Part shown: in pieces, positions 17,912 to 28,002 of the stretch
Layout of the letters: each line of letters begins with the position of its first letter
How positions within the stretch are numbered: position 1 is the stretch's first letter
Origin: Alphaproteobacteria bacterium
GTDB taxonomy: Bacteria > Bacteroidota > Bacteroidia > Bacteroidales > FEN-979
Direction: 5' to 3'
DNA: 64,000 nt
Assembly (NCBI GenBank): GCA_009928665.1
Contig: SACF01000008.1
Coordinates: forward strand, 57,379-121,378
The notes under the pieces: model-generated
Databases searched by the model: none
Told to the model about the DNA's origin: nothing
The model's input: only the letters and a program-made list of their open reading frames with translations
Made by a program: the position numbers and the translations under genes

Positions 17912-19617
17912 GAGATCGAGAATCACAAAAAAAGATATACCCCCTGCAGTTTGCTGTAATGTGCAATGGCACCGCTTTTCAGAAATGGCAGGCCGATGCC
18001 ATTCAGGAGCTTCGCAGTCATGGTCACAAGTTAATCCTGCTGATCAGGGATGCACGCAGCATGCCTGACAGAAAATTGCCAAAACGAAAGCCCAAAAAGA
18101 AGTTTCGGACCTTGCTTTTCAGTGTTCTGGAAAACAGGATGTTTAAACCGGAGGCCCGTGAAATGGTTGATTTTTCAGCAGAACTGGAGGGGATAATAAC
18201 CCTTCCCTGCGGCATTAGGACCAAAGGATGTTCCGAATATTTTTATGACCCGGAAGTTGAAGCGATCAAAACCTTTAACCTTGATTTCATCCTCAGGTTC
18301 GGATTTGGAATCCTCAGGGGTGACATCCTGAATGCGGCGAAATTCGGGGTGTGGTCGTTCCACCATGATGATGAGATGGCGTACCGGGGGGGGCCGGCCG
18401 GTTTCTGGGAGATCCTGAATAATGATAATGTGAACGGAGCCATCCTCCAAAGACTGACCAACCGCCTTGATGCCGGAATGATCCTCAGGAAGGGTTATCT
18501 GAAAACCGTTCATCATTCCTATAAAGGGAATATCAATCAATTGCTTTCCATTTCCTCCTCATGGCCTGCTCAGGTTGCCGATGAGATTACACGGTTTCCG
18601 GCTGATTTTCAGGAGTTAAGTCCGACGGATGCACCGATTTATAATATTCCGGACAATCTGACCATGATCAGGTTCCTGTTCAAGTTGTTCTTCAACCGGG
18701 TACGGTTTTATTACAAGGAGTTGGTGGCTGCAGAGGTTTGGAATGTTGGACTGATCCGGAAGCCCGTTCATGAAGTGGCGCTGGAAGGAGCCAAACTGAA
18801 AAGCTCAGATATTCAATGGCTTCGTCATTTTGGCGAGACAAAATACCTGGCAGATCCTTTTGGATTTATCGAACGGCGAAAACTGCACATCATGGTGGAA
18901 GATTACAGTTATTCCAAACAGAAAGCTTCCATTTCGGAAATCATCTACGACCTGAGCCGCGACAGTTTCTCCGTTCCAATCAGGGTTATTGAAGAGGATG
19001 AACATCTTTCATATCCCTGTATTGTCGAAGACGACGGCAATATATACTGCATTCCCGAGTCGTATCGTGCTGCCCAAATTGTACTCTACAGGCGTAATTA
19101 CTCCGAAGAGGCTTTTATGGAAGAAACTGTGCTCCTGTCAGGCATTGAAGCCGTTGATCCCACCATATTTTCCCACAATGGACTGTGGTGGCTCTTGTTT
19201 ACGACCAAGAAATTCTCCACAACCCATCTTTTCGTCTATTACGCTGAGAAAATCACTGGCCCCTTTCTGCCGCACCTTCGTAATCCGGTTAAAATCGATA
19301 TCCGTTCAGCCAGACCGGGGGGCTTCCCTTTTTATTATGAGGGGAATCTTTACCGCCCGGCACAGGATTGTTCGCTGACCTATGGAGGCAGTATCGTGAT
19401 CAACAGGATCGTAAGGCTCACACCCGATGAATTTACCGAAGAGATCGTCAACCGGATCGGCCCGGTAAAAGGCACTCCGTTCGACAAAGGTTTACATACC
19501 CTTTCCGGTGTCGGGAACTTTACCCTGATCGACGGTAAAAAATACCGGATAAACCGGTTCTTTTTTATGAGTCAGATGAGTGAAAAACTAAAAAAGGATT
19601 ATTCGGAAAATGCGTGA
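17908..19617 (+). CDS. Formyltransferase-fold protein with a C-terminal beta-propeller-like domain
   Basis: A 569-residue protein in two parts. Residues about 10-230 look like a formyl_trans_N fold: FDFILRFGFGILRGDI-like text precedes AAKFGVWSFHHDD and YRGGPAGFWE, similar to the hydroxymethyl/formyl-transferase active-site region, although the usual HxSLLP pattern is altered to FHHDD. Residues about 300-560 have repeats such as PCIVEDDGNIYCIPES, resembling the domain of glucosamine-inositolphosphorylceramide transferase and other five-bladed propeller glycan enzymes. It overlaps both neighbours (GT4 and flippase) and is probably a sugar-modifying enzyme of the same pathway. The substrate is unknown. 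Confidence 0.72.
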   Translation: MRDRESQKKIYPLQFAVMCNGTAFQKWQADAIQELRSHGHKLILLIRDARSMPDRKLPKRKPKKKFRTLLFSVLENRMFKPEAREMVDFSAELEGIITLPCGIRTKGCSEYFYDPEVEAIKTFNLDFILRFGFGILRGDILNAAKFGVWSFHHDDEMAYRGGPAGFWEILNNDNVNGAILQRLTNRLDAGMILRKGYLKTVHHSYKGNINQLLSISSSWPAQVADEITRFPADFQELSPTDAPIYNIPDNLTMIRFLFKLFFNRVRFYYKELVAAEVWNVGLIRKPVHEVALEGAKLKSSDIQWLRHFGETKYLADPFGFIERRKLHIMVEDYSYSKQKASISEIIYDLSRDSFSVPIRVIEEDEHLSYPCIVEDDGNIYCIPESYRAAQIVLYRRNYSEEAFMEETVLLSGIEAVDPTIFSHNGLWWLLFTTKKFSTTHLFVYYAEKITGPFLPHLRNPVKIDIRSARPGGFPFYYEGNLYRPAQDCSLTYGGSIVINRIVRLTPDEFTEEIVNRIGPVKGTPFDKGLHTLSGVGNFTLIDGKKYRINRFFFMSQMSEKLKKDYSENA

Positions 19618-20902
19618 TAAAATTCTCGGTACCATAGGGACCAGGACGATCGTCGCAGCCATTACCTTCCTGGTCTGGATCCTGAATGCCAGACTCCTTG
19701 GGCCCGAAAATGTGGGGACCATCAGTCTGATCGTTTTTTCTATTGCCATCCTGCAGCTTCTGACCAATTTTTTCAGTGGTGCAGCATTGATCTATTATGC
19801 CCCCCGCGCGGGTGTCGGCCCGCTTCTTTTTCCGGCCTACATTTGGAATGTGGCTATCAGTTTTCTCGGAATCGTTTTATTATGGCTGCTCGCCAGGATC
19901 AATCCGGCTTTCGAACTGATCCCCGGAAACTTTCTTCCGGAAGTTTTTTTGCTCACTGTGATCATCTCCTGCACATCCGTGAATTTTAACCTCATGTTGG
20001 GTCTTGAAAAGGTGAAACAGTTCAACTACCTGAGTTTGCTTCAGGTAGCCCTCCTGGTGCTGATCCTGATGTTTTTCACCCTGTTCCTGAACTACCGGGA
20101 AGTCAGGGCCTATATATTTGCCATGGGTATTTCGTGGGTGGTGACTTTTATTGCAGGAATCCGTTTTTTTATTCCGCTGGCCGGGCGAAAGCCGGTTTCT
20201 TCCCGGAAGTCCTTGTTTCGCAATATCCTGAGGTTTGGTTCCTTTGTTCAGGTTGCCAATATTTTTCAGACTTTTAACTACCGCCTGAGCCTCAAATTTG
20301 CAGATCTGTTTTTAGGCAGGGCCGCCGTGGGTATTTTATCCGTCGGGATGGCCCTTGCCGAAGGACTTTGGATTATCAGCAGAAGCATTTCGACGGTACA
20401 ATTTTCAAGATTGAGCAATGAACCTGACTTCGGCCGGTCGGTGAAAATCACACTGATCCTGACAAAAATCACCGGGATCGTGACCACCGGAGCTATGATC
20501 CTTTTACTGTTGATCCCCGATTCCTTTTTCCAGGCGATCTTCACGCATCAGTTTGCCGGGTTGAAAGTGATTATTGTTTCATTGTCATTCGGGATCATCA
20601 TCCTGAGCGTCTCCATGATCCTCAGCGGCTTTTTTTCAGGGATCAACAAACCGTACCACAATACAATCAGTTCGGCGACCGGCTTTGTTTTTACCTGTGT
20701 TTTGGGATGGTTGCTGATACCTGCCTGGGGGCTTGCAGGTGCCGGGATCGCGGCCAGTGTCTCTTATACTGCAGCAACCCTGTATCAACTCCTGGTCTTT
20801 ATCAGATTAGCAAAACTGAAACCATCCGACTTACTTCTGAAAAAGGCTGAAGTATCGGAGTTTGTTGGCGAACTTCGGAATGCAATGGTGAAAAACAAGT
20901 GA
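19610..20902 (+). CDS. Wzx-type polysaccharide flippase
   Basis: A 430-residue membrane protein with 12-14 hydrophobic segments and the MOP/Wzx layout; the start region MRDKILGTIGTRTIVAAITF matches the first helix of lipid-linked oligosaccharide flippases. These proteins move an undecaprenyl-linked repeat unit across the inner membrane. It overlaps the previous gene by 8 bases, completing a GT4, transferase and flippase set. No polymerase or ligase gene follows, so the pathway must be completed elsewhere or the product may be a single oligosaccharide. Confidence 0.86.
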   Translation: MRDKILGTIGTRTIVAAITFLVWILNARLLGPENVGTISLIVFSIAILQLLTNFFSGAALIYYAPRAGVGPLLFPAYIWNVAISFLGIVLLWLLARINPAFELIPGNFLPEVFLLTVIISCTSVNFNLMLGLEKVKQFNYLSLLQVALLVLILMFFTLFLNYREVRAYIFAMGISWVVTFIAGIRFFIPLAGRKPVSSRKSLFRNILRFGSFVQVANIFQTFNYRLSLKFADLFLGRAAVGILSVGMALAEGLWIISRSISTVQFSRLSNEPDFGRSVKITLILTKITGIVTTGAMILLLLIPDSFFQAIFTHQFAGLKVIIVSLSFGIIILSVSMILSGFFSGINKPYHNTISSATGFVFTCVLGWLLIPAWGLAGAGIAASVSYTAATLYQLLVFIRLAKLKPSDLLLKKAEVSEFVGELRNAMVKNK

Positions 20903-20989
20903 ATTTTCCTGCCTGTGAATCACCATTACCTGTGGAAAACTTGATTAAAAAATTACGGTGGAAGCAATTTCCGGCTTGCACCGTTCCTG

Positions 20990-20997
20990 TATCTTTG
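20990..20997 (+). promoter_or_regulatory. Bacteroidota -7 promoter element for parE
   Basis: TATCTTTG matches TAnnTTTG exactly and ends 8 bases before the chosen ATG, implying a nearly leaderless message or use of the second Met at 21021. No TTG at the expected distance is seen. Confidence 0.5.
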
Positions 20998-21005
20998 CGC
21001 AAAAT

Positions 21006-22874
21006 ATGGATCCGGTCATGGGAAATGAAGTTGCTTATTCTGACGAGAGCATCCGGTCGCTTGAATGGAGTGAACACATCCGGCTCCGGCCCGGGATGTA
21101 CATCGGTAAACTGGGTGACGGTTCTTCGCCCGATGATGGGATCTATGTTATGATCAAAGAGACCATTGACAATTCTATCGATGAGTTCGTGATGGGTTAT
21201 GGCAGGATTATTGAAATCACCATAAAAGAACAAACCGTTTGCGTGCGTGATTTTGGACGCGGAATCCCCCTGGGAAAACTGGTTGACTGCGTATCCCGAA
21301 TCAACACCGGCGCCAAATACGATTCAACGGTGTTTAAAAAAGCCGTTGGATTGAATGGTGTAGGATCCAAAGCCGTGAATGCACTCTCCTCGTACTTTAA
21401 GGTTCAGTCAATCCGGGAAGGAAGAACCCATATCGTTGAATTTAGCAGGGGTGACCTGACCTCCGATGAACCGGAGAAGCCCAGCGAACTCCGCCCGGGT
21501 ACCATGGTGACATTTATCCCCGATGAAGAGGTATTCGGGAAATATCATTTTATCCCGGAGTACGTGCAGAAGATGCTTTGGAACTATGTGTTTCTAAACA
21601 ACGGACTGACCATTATTTTTAACGGGGAGCGATTTCATGCACAGAACGGGCTGCTCGACCTGCTGAACAGTTATATCGATACACCAAAACTCTACCCGGT
21701 TATCCATCTGCGCGATACCGACTTTGAATGTGCATTCACCCATTGTGAGATGTATGGCGAGGAGTACTACTCCTTCGTCAATGGCCAGCACACAACACAG
21801 GGAGGCACCCACCAGGCCGCCTTCCGCGAAGCCCTGGTGAAAACCATCCGCGAATTTTTCAAAAAGGATTTCGAAACCAACGATATCCGGGCTTCACTCG
21901 TTGCGTCACTCAGCATTAAGGTTCAGGATCCGGTGTTCGAATCCCAAACCAAAACAAAACTGGGTTCCGTGCACATGGAACCCGACGGAATCACCATTCG
22001 GAACTATGTGATGGATTTTGTCAAAAAACAACTCGACGACTACCTTCATATGAATCCGGAGACGGCCGACGCCCTGCTTCGAAAAATTATGCAGAGCGAG
22101 AAGGAACGTAAGGAATGGGCGAACATAAAAAAGATAGCGAAGGAGAGCGTCAAGAAAGTCAGCCTTCACAATAAAAAGCTCAGGGATTGCCGCATACATT
22201 ATAACAACCATGATGACCGCAGGCTGGAATCCACGATCTTTATCACCGAAGGCGATTCGGCAAGCGGTTCCATCACCAAGGCCCGCGATGTAAACACCCA
22301 GGCCGTCTTCAGCCTGAAAGGAAAACCCCTCAATGTTTACGGATTGAGTAAAAGGGTGGTTTATGAAAATGAAGAGTTCAACCTGCTTCAGTCTGCCCTG
22401 AATGTCGAAGAAGGTCTCGAAAACCTGCGGTATAACTACGTGGTGATCGCTACAGATGCCGATGTCGACGGAATGCACATCCGGCTTTTACTCCTCACCT
22501 TTTTTCTGCAGTTTTATCCCGACCTGGTTCGAAACGGACATCTTTTCATCCTTCAGACTCCCTTATTCCGTGTCAGAAACAAACAGAAAACAATTTATTG
22601 CTACACGGAAGATGAAAAGAAGACCGCCCTGGAAAAACTGGGTTTAAATCCGGAAATCACCCGTTTTAAAGGTCTGGGCGAGATATCACCCGATGAGTTC
22701 CACCATTTTATTTCAAAAGACATCCGGCTTGACCCGGTAATCCTGAACCGCGACTCTGCCGTGCTCGATTTATTGAACTTTTACATGGGTAAAAACACTC
22801 CTGAACGTCAGAATTTTATTATCGACAACCTGAAAGTGGAATCCGATATCATCGGGGAGATCAGTGTCAACTAA
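21006..22874 (+). CDS. parE: DNA topoisomerase IV subunit B
   Basis: A 622-residue GHKL ATPase plus Toprim protein. Motifs in order: [36 protein letters not shown] (ATP lid), then Toprim [10 protein letters not shown] and [12 protein letters not shown]. The length is that of the short B subunit and there is no insertion of the kind seen in many gram-negative GyrB proteins, so ParE is preferred over GyrB. It would separate linked daughter chromosomes with ParC. No parC gene follows, because the next gene is on the opposite strand and abuts the stop. The start was moved in from 20958 because the upstream part precedes the promoter. Confidence 0.88.
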   Translation: MDPVMGNEVAYSDESIRSLEWSEHIRLRPGMYIGKLGDGSSPDDGIYVMIKETIDNSIDEFVMGYGRIIEITIKEQTVCVRDFGRGIPLGKLVDCVSRINTGAKYDSTVFKKAVGLNGVGSKAVNALSSYFKVQSIREGRTHIVEFSRGDLTSDEPEKPSELRPGTMVTFIPDEEVFGKYHFIPEYVQKMLWNYVFLNNGLTIIFNGERFHAQNGLLDLLNSYIDTPKLYPVIHLRDTDFECAFTHCEMYGEEYYSFVNGQHTTQGGTHQAAFREALVKTIREFFKKDFETNDIRASLVASLSIKVQDPVFESQTKTKLGSVHMEPDGITIRNYVMDFVKKQLDDYLHMNPETADALLRKIMQSEKERKEWANIKKIAKESVKKVSLHNKKLRDCRIHYNNHDDRRLESTIFITEGDSASGSITKARDVNTQAVFSLKGKPLNVYGLSKRVVYENEEFNLLQSALNVEEGLENLRYNYVVIATDADVDGMHIRLLLLTFFLQFYPDLVRNGHLFILQTPLFRVRNKQKTIYCYTEDEKKTALEKLGLNPEITRFKGLGEISPDEFHHFISKDIRLDPVILNRDSAVLDLLNFYMGKNTPERQNFIIDNLKVESDIIGEISVN

Positions 22875-23452
22875 TCGGTTTTCCGGTGCAACGGGAAGAT
22901 GGAAGAGGAAAACCTGAGGTTGCCTTCCCGGCGCCGGATCAGATCTTCCAACTCAAAAAGCATATCCTTGTTGACCTGCTCTGCCATGGGGATTACCCAT
23001 TTTTTTGTCTCCGCGATGTACTTTTTGATGAATTCCTTATCGAAAATGTCAGGATGCAGATCGGTAAGATTGCTGATCCGGTCGGCACACTTTAAAATCT
23101 TCGCATTTTCAGATCCTTCAGTTAAAATTCGTTTTAGAAAATCATCCTTCGACTCTGTGGTCCGCCGGCTTACCTCCAACACCAGATCAAGAACCCTTTG
23201 CCCATCTGTATCGAGCGACCTGATCTCATCGTACGATGTGCACTTGACATCCTCGAAAAGATCATGAATCACTGACGATTTTAACAATACGGGGTCCACG
23301 TAATGGTAATCAAGAAGAATTGCAAACGTTCCCAGGGCGTGTCGGAATTGATTACCACCAACATGCCTTTTTACGCCGCGGAGTGCGGTTGCTTTTTGCA
23401 TGTAAGGTGCAATAACCATGTTGACCAGACGGTCTTTTTCAAAATTTTCCAT
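22871..23452 (-). CDS. HD-domain hydrolase resembling SpoT/MESH1 alarmone hydrolases
   Basis: A protein of about 193 residues from [12 protein letters not shown]. The longer frame to 23500 overlaps the Nnr gene more deeply. It has an HD-type set: [17 protein letters not shown] (the HD pair followed by the ED of the RelA/SpoT hydrolase type) and [11 protein letters not shown]. This arrangement is typical of small alarmone hydrolases and other (p)ppGpp- or NADPH-acting HD proteins. The synthetase domain of RelA/SpoT is absent. The substrate is therefore only inferred. It overlaps the stop of parE by 4 bases in convergent orientation. Confidence 0.72.
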   Translation of the reverse strand: MENFEKDRLVNMVIAPYMQKATALRGVKRHVGGNQFRHALGTFAILLDYHYVDPVLLKSSVIHDLFEDVKCTSYDEIRSLDTDGQRVLDLVLEVSRRTTESKDDFLKRILTEGSENAKILKCADRISNLTDLHPDIFDKEFIKKYIAETKKWVIPMAEQVNKDMLFELEDLIRRREGNLRFSSSIFPLHRKTD

Positions 23453-24950
23453 ATAGAAATTGAAATGCTTTACCTGTGTTTTTAATGATATCGCTTGCAA
23501 TCAATGCTTCAAACCCTTCCTGCTGTAATGCCAGATCACCCGCAAGCCCATGAAGATAGACACCCAGCCGGCAAGCTTCAGATCCCGGGTATCCCTGCGC
23601 CAACAATCCCGTGATAATTCCGGTCAGGACATCTCCCGAACCTCCTGTGGCCATGCCCGGATTTCCGGTTGAATTGAAAAAGCAATTTCCTTCAGGGGTG
23701 GTAATGGCAGTATGGGCTCCTTTCAGAACAACAAAACATTGAAACCTGACTGAAAAATCACGTTGTTGCTGCTGTCGTTCAAAATGGTTTCCGGATGCTC
23801 CTGCAAGCCGCTCAAATTCCTTTGGATGTGGTGTGATCACCGATCCTGGCCGGAGAAAACCCAGCCAGGTCTTGTTCCTGGAAAGAATGTTGAGTGCGTC
23901 GGCATCAAAAACAGTCGGGACGGCGCTTTCCTGAATCAGCAGTTTGAGCGCACGGGCGCTCTGTTCATCCGTGCCGATTCCCGGACCAACGCCGATAGCC
24001 TGAAAAGCTGAAAGATCGGGTACCGTGCTGAAATGATCCTTCGCAGCATCAACCGACAACATGGCTTCGGGAATGGCGGTCTGAATAATGCCGGTACCAC
24101 CAGATGGAACGTGAACCGTTACCAGGCCGGCTCCCGATCGCAAACAGGCGCCGGCTGCAAGAACCGCCGCCCCCATCTTTCCGGTTGAACCGCTGATTAG
24201 CAGCGCATGCCCAAAATTTCCTTTATGACAAAACTTCCCTCTCCGGCGAAGGATAAGCCTGACGTCCCGGACTTCCGTCATATAATTCGTTACCGGTGCC
24301 TCATTCAGAAAAGTTGGATGAATCCCGATATCAAAAAGCTCCCAATGCCCGACAAATGAATCGTTTTCAGGGAAGAAAAATGCCAGTTTCGGCGGAGCAA
24401 ACGACAGGGTGTACGTTGCCCGGATGACCGCAGGATCCTTCAAATCACGCATTGATGTATCGCAAAAAAGTCCGGATGGTACATCGATGGAAATTACCGG
24501 TACGGCCGTTGAATTGATATGATGAATAATCTTTTCAGTAAACCCCTTAACTGACTTTGATAAACCGCTTCCGATGATGGCGTCCAAGATGATACCGTTA
24601 GGTTCCGGAAGCGGAAGAGATTCGAGAGCAGTGAGAAAATGACAGATTCCATCCGGTATTCTGTTGAAATTGGTCCTGCACGATGGAGTCATCCGGTCCA
24701 AAGGGCCGGTTATGAATATCTTAAGCAAATAACCCGATTGCAGGAGCATCCGGGATATGGCAAAACCGTCGCCGCCATTGTTTCCGGTTCCGCAAAAAAC
24801 CTGAATCGGAATTTCGGTTGAAAAATTCGATTTGATCCATTGAAAACAAGCCGTCGACGCCCGTTCCATCAAGTCGATGTCGGCGATCGGTTCATTTTTT
24901 ATCGTGTATTCGTCAGCCTGGCGAATCAGCGGTACAGGTAATACTTTCAT
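23439..24950 (-). CDS. nnr: Bifunctional NAD(P)H-hydrate epimerase/dehydratase
   Basis: A 503-residue protein with an N-terminal YjeF-type epimerase domain (VFCGTGNNGGDGFAISR, residues about 50-66) and a C-terminal carbohydrate-kinase-like dehydratase domain with GNPGMATGGSGDVLTGI near residue 425. Together they repair damaged NAD(P)H hydrates: the first domain equilibrates the R and S forms, the second dehydrates the S form using ADP or ATP. Length and domain order are normal for the bacterial fused enzyme. It is the downstream partner of the CCC-motif membrane-protein gene, with a 1-base gap. Confidence 0.93.
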   Translation of the reverse strand: MKVLPVPLIRQADEYTIKNEPIADIDLMERASTACFQWIKSNFSTEIPIQVFCGTGNNGGDGFAISRMLLQSGYLLKIFITGPLDRMTPSCRTNFNRIPDGICHFLTALESLPLPEPNGIILDAIIGSGLSKSVKGFTEKIIHHINSTAVPVISIDVPSGLFCDTSMRDLKDPAVIRATYTLSFAPPKLAFFFPENDSFVGHWELFDIGIHPTFLNEAPVTNYMTEVRDVRLILRRRGKFCHKGNFGHALLISGSTGKMGAAVLAAGACLRSGAGLVTVHVPSGGTGIIQTAIPEAMLSVDAAKDHFSTVPDLSAFQAIGVGPGIGTDEQSARALKLLIQESAVPTVFDADALNILSRNKTWLGFLRPGSVITPHPKEFERLAGASGNHFERQQQQRDFSVRFQCFVVLKGAHTAITTPEGNCFFNSTGNPGMATGGSGDVLTGIITGLLAQGYPGSEACRLGVYLHGLAGDLALQQEGFEALIASDIIKNTGKAFQFLYGKF

Positions 24951-24951
24951 C

Positions 24952-25323
24952 TTAGCGTATCATTCCCCAAAAGGGCAGACTGGCAATGAGGCCAATCGCC
25001 AGTAAAATCACAAATGCAAAAATGATCAGGGATATGATTAATCCGATCAATGCACAGATCCTTCCGGTCTTAACATTATTCAATGAACTCTCGCTGTAAA
25101 CACCCGGATACTGGTAATAAATCCGGGTCTCCTTGTTGGCCAGTACCAGGGCCACAATGGCCAGTATGATGCCGACAAAAGAGATAAAATGCCACCAACA
25201 AAGTAAAATGGAAGCGATTCCTAGAATCAGTACCATGTTGGCATTGGGCAGATTTTGTCTGGGTTGCTGAATTATGTCCTTACTGGGAGCAGCGGTACGG
25301 GCAGGTTCATTTTGATCTGACAT
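24952..25323 (-). CDS. CCC-motif/DUF4190-like small membrane protein
   Basis: A 123-residue protein with a proline-rich soluble start and two strong hydrophobic segments (about 28-62 and 86-120) separated by a polar stretch. It resembles the CCC-motif membrane proteins common in Bacteroidota, whose function is unknown. It sits between mltG and nnr on the minus strand. No catalytic motif is visible. Confidence 0.65.
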   Translation of the reverse strand: MSDQNEPARTAAPSKDIIQQPRQNLPNANMVLILGIASILLCWWHFISFVGIILAIVALVLANKETRIYYQYPGVYSESSLNNVKTGRICALIGLIISLIIFAFVILLAIGLIASLPFWGMIR

Positions 25324-25459
25324 AGGAAATAAAAGAGTAAAGATAAATCATTTCATTTTAATCCGCATGTTCACGCAGGAAATTCTTTTCCCGGAACCCG
25401 GAATTTCTTTGTCCCCATTTCCCTTTTGAACCGGGTTACCTGAACACCGATGTTTCAGC

Positions 25460-26545
25460 TCAGAAAATTTTCAGATTGTTGAGCGCTTTTTGATATTTCC
25501 TTGCATTCTGAAGATGCTCGTCGAGGGTACGTGCAAAACGATGGTATCCCGACAGATCTTCCCGGGCACAAAAGTAAAAGTAGTCATGTTTGCCGGGTCG
25601 GAGCACCGCATCGATCGATGCAACCGACGGCAGGCATATCGGACCGGGAGGGAGTCCGGCAAACCTGTAGGTATTGTAGGGCGAGGAAATTTCAGTGTGA
25701 CGCTTCAATATCCGTTTTATCGAATAATCCTTCCAGGCAAAGATTACAGTCGGGTCAGCTTGTAAGGGTATACCCCGGTGAAGCCGGTTGAGATAAACCC
25801 CGGCAATGATTGGTTTTTCTTCATTCTTGTTGGATTCCTTCTCCACAATCGAAGCAAGTGTTACAATTTCGGATATGGTCATTCGCAGGGAGTCGGCCTG
25901 CATTTTCCGTTGTTTCCTCCAGAATCGTTCCTGCTCCCTTTTCATTCGCGCCAGAAATTGAGAAGCTGTGGTCGTCCACCAGAATTCATAGCTGTCGGGG
26001 ATGATCAGAGCGAAAACTGTTGCAGGTGTTACGCCGTAACCTGCAAGCAATTCATTGTTGCTGAAAACCGCCGCCAGTTCAATAGAGTCACACTCCAATT
26101 GCCTGCCAATCCGGCCGGCAAGATCCATCGGTGTTCGGATATTCTGAATCGTGATCCGGACCGGGGTCTGCTCCCCTGACCGGAGCATGTTGACCAAATC
26201 GTTATTGGTCATCCCATCCCGCAACCGGTATTTTCCCGGTTTTACTCTGGTTACATAATGTTTTCGTTCCGCCAGCCACCGGAAATTTCCGGGCGACTTC
26301 AACTTGCCCTCATCCTGTAGCAACCTGATAACATCCCTGAAACCGGATCCGCTGGGAATGTAAATAAAAGCCTCTTTTTTCCCCTGCAAACGGATGACCG
26401 ATGTAAATGTCCGGCAGTAAAAATGTATTGCCGAAACAAGTACCACCAAAACAGTGGTGAGAACCAGAATAATCGGACCCAGTCTTGGCAATCGGGACCG
26501 TTCAGGGTGGTCGCGGTCAATGGTCGTCATACGCATGTTCCTCAC
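25460..26545 (-). CDS. mltG: Endolytic transglycosylase MltG
   Basis: A 361-residue protein with one N-terminal membrane helix (residues about 25-45) followed by a LysM-like region and the YceG/MltG domain. The catalytic Glu is in ASIVEKESNKNEE and the substrate-binding part in LQADPTVIFA. MltG cuts nascent glycan strands in the periplasm and so ends peptidoglycan polymerisation. Several Met codons near the start (MRNMRMTTID) leave the exact N-terminus open; all overlap the GNAT gene by 14-29 bases, suggesting translational coupling. A 136-base gap with no visible gene separates it from the next gene downstream. Confidence 0.92.
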   Translation of the reverse strand: MRNMRMTTIDRDHPERSRLPRLGPIILVLTTVLVVLVSAIHFYCRTFTSVIRLQGKKEAFIYIPSGSGFRDVIRLLQDEGKLKSPGNFRWLAERKHYVTRVKPGKYRLRDGMTNNDLVNMLRSGEQTPVRITIQNIRTPMDLAGRIGRQLECDSIELAAVFSNNELLAGYGVTPATVFALIIPDSYEFWWTTTASQFLARMKREQERFWRKQRKMQADSLRMTISEIVTLASIVEKESNKNEEKPIIAGVYLNRLHRGIPLQADPTVIFAWKDYSIKRILKRHTEISSPYNTYRFAGLPPGPICLPSVASIDAVLRPGKHDYFYFCAREDLSGYHRFARTLDEHLQNARKYQKALNNLKIF

Positions 26546-27077
26546 GGATCAATTGAAACTGGATCTCAATGGCCCAGCCTTGTTCCCGCCTGATCCAATC
26601 CTTTCGCATACCGCATTTTTTAAATCCGGCCTTTTCAAATAACCGGATACTGGCCTCATTATCTTCTGCAATGTTGCAAAAGAGTTGATGTAACGGAAGT
26701 TTTGTGAATGCATACCGGATCAGAACCGATAAGGCATCGAATGCACATCCCTGTTTACGGTGTGGTTCGCAGATTAAAATTCCCACTCCGGCCCGCTGGT
26801 TTACGGGATCAAATTCGAAAATATCCAGCGTTCCGATGGGTGCTGGCATACCCACTTCGTTTGGAAAATCGATCATGAGCCTGAGTTGACGGGTTGAAAA
26901 GATATCCTGACCGGAGGCCAGAATATATTCCTCAATCTGAAACCGGGAAAAGGGGATCAGGGTATTGCTGTAATCCCATACCGAAGGGTCATTTTCCCAG
27001 GTGTACAGGATTTCAATATCGGCGGGCTCCGGCGCTCTTAAGGTAACAAGATCACCTTTCAGTAAGGTTTTTTTCAT
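26517..27077 (-). CDS. GNAT-family N-acetyltransferase
   Basis: A protein of about 186 residues from MKKTLLKGDLVTLR, the standard beginning of the RimJ/L-like GNAT group. The longer frame to 27179 runs into dapF and was rejected. Motif A for acetyl-CoA reads RAGVGILICEPHRKQGCA with the R/Q-x-x-G-x-A pattern, and the C-terminal LFEKAGFKKCG closes the fold. The amine substrate is unknown; relatives act on amino-sugars, polyamines or protein N-termini. The gene lies between dapF (11-base gap) and mltG (overlap), so it may travel with cell-wall functions. Confidence 0.86.
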   Translation of the reverse strand: MKKTLLKGDLVTLRAPEPADIEILYTWENDPSVWDYSNTLIPFSRFQIEEYILASGQDIFSTRQLRLMIDFPNEVGMPAPIGTLDIFEFDPVNQRAGVGILICEPHRKQGCAFDALSVLIRYAFTKLPLHQLFCNIAEDNEASIRLFEKAGFKKCGMRKDWIRREQGWAIEIQFQLIREEHAYDDH

Positions 27078-27088
27078 CTTCGGGTGAT

Positions 27089-27922
27089 TTAGGTTTCCGG
27101 TGCATGTGTGTCGAATTCTTCGAGATGCTCTGTTTCGAATGATCCCGTGAAAACAAACCTTGCCGGACCCTCCAGCCATACCTCACTGAAACCCGAATCC
27201 GTTCTTGAGAACCTTACCGACAATTCCCCACCAAGCGTCGTTACCCGGTATCGCCCGCTGTTCAGGGGATTGAGAGTCGCTGCAACGATGGCTGATGCAG
27301 TGACGCCGGTGCCACAGGATAACGTCTCGTTTTCAACACCCCGTTCGTAAGTCCTGACAAACAAATGGTCATTTCGGATCTCTGCAAAATCCACATTTGT
27401 TCCACCCGGTAAAAATCGAGGGTCATTCCTCAGACTTTGGCCCGCATCGAAAACCTTGATATCAGATACCCCTAATACTGGAACGACAAAATGGGGTGAG
27501 CCGGTATCGGTGAAAAATCCGTCGGAATAGCTCACTACAGGCGATGGATCCGACATCCGGAGATGAACCTGTACCTCCGGGCCGTATTCTGAAGGGGATT
27601 GCAAAACTGCAATGTGTTCTCCGTCGATTGCGTGAAACCGGATGCAGTCCCCGGCAATTTTAATAAAATGCGCAAAGGCGGCAATACACCGTCCCCCGTT
27701 ACCACACAGAGTACTTTCCCTTCCATCGGAATTGAAATAGGTCATACCGAAGTCATAACCTCTCTGTTCCGAAAGCAGCATGAACCCGTCGGCGCCGATG
27801 CCGAGATGCCGGTCACATAAACGGGCGACCGTTTTTTGTCCGGGAATCCAGCCGGTAAACCGGTTGTCGATGATGATGAAATCATTCCCGGCGCCATGAT
27901 ATTTGAAAAAGTCTATTTTCAT
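27089..27922 (-). CDS. dapF: Diaminopimelate epimerase
   Basis: A 277-residue enzyme starting MKIDFFKYHGAGNDF, the characteristic DapF N-terminus. Both catalytic cysteines are visible: STLCGNGGRC in the first half and ETLSCGTGVTA in the second. It converts LL- to meso-diaminopimelate for lysine and peptidoglycan synthesis. Length is normal. A promoter-like TAGTTTTG lies 15 bases upstream, and the gene probably leads an operon with the GNAT and mltG genes. Confidence 0.95.
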   Translation of the reverse strand: MKIDFFKYHGAGNDFIIIDNRFTGWIPGQKTVARLCDRHLGIGADGFMLLSEQRGYDFGMTYFNSDGRESTLCGNGGRCIAAFAHFIKIAGDCIRFHAIDGEHIAVLQSPSEYGPEVQVHLRMSDPSPVVSYSDGFFTDTGSPHFVVPVLGVSDIKVFDAGQSLRNDPRFLPGGTNVDFAEIRNDHLFVRTYERGVENETLSCGTGVTASAIVAATLNPLNSGRYRVTTLGGELSVRFSRTDSGFSEVWLEGPARFVFTGSFETEHLEEFDTHAPET

Positions 27923-27936
27923 TGCTTAAGCCGATG

Positions 27937-27944
27937 CAAAACTA
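27937..27944 (-). promoter_or_regulatory. Bacteroidota -7 promoter element for dapF
   Basis: The minus strand reads TAGTTTTG, matching TAnnTTTG, 15 bases before the dapF ATG. No clear -33 TTG is seen. Confidence 0.45.
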
Positions 27945-28002
27945 AAGAAAACCGATTAATTTAGGTAACTATATACCAGTTTAGACTAATTTCCGAGATC
28001 AG

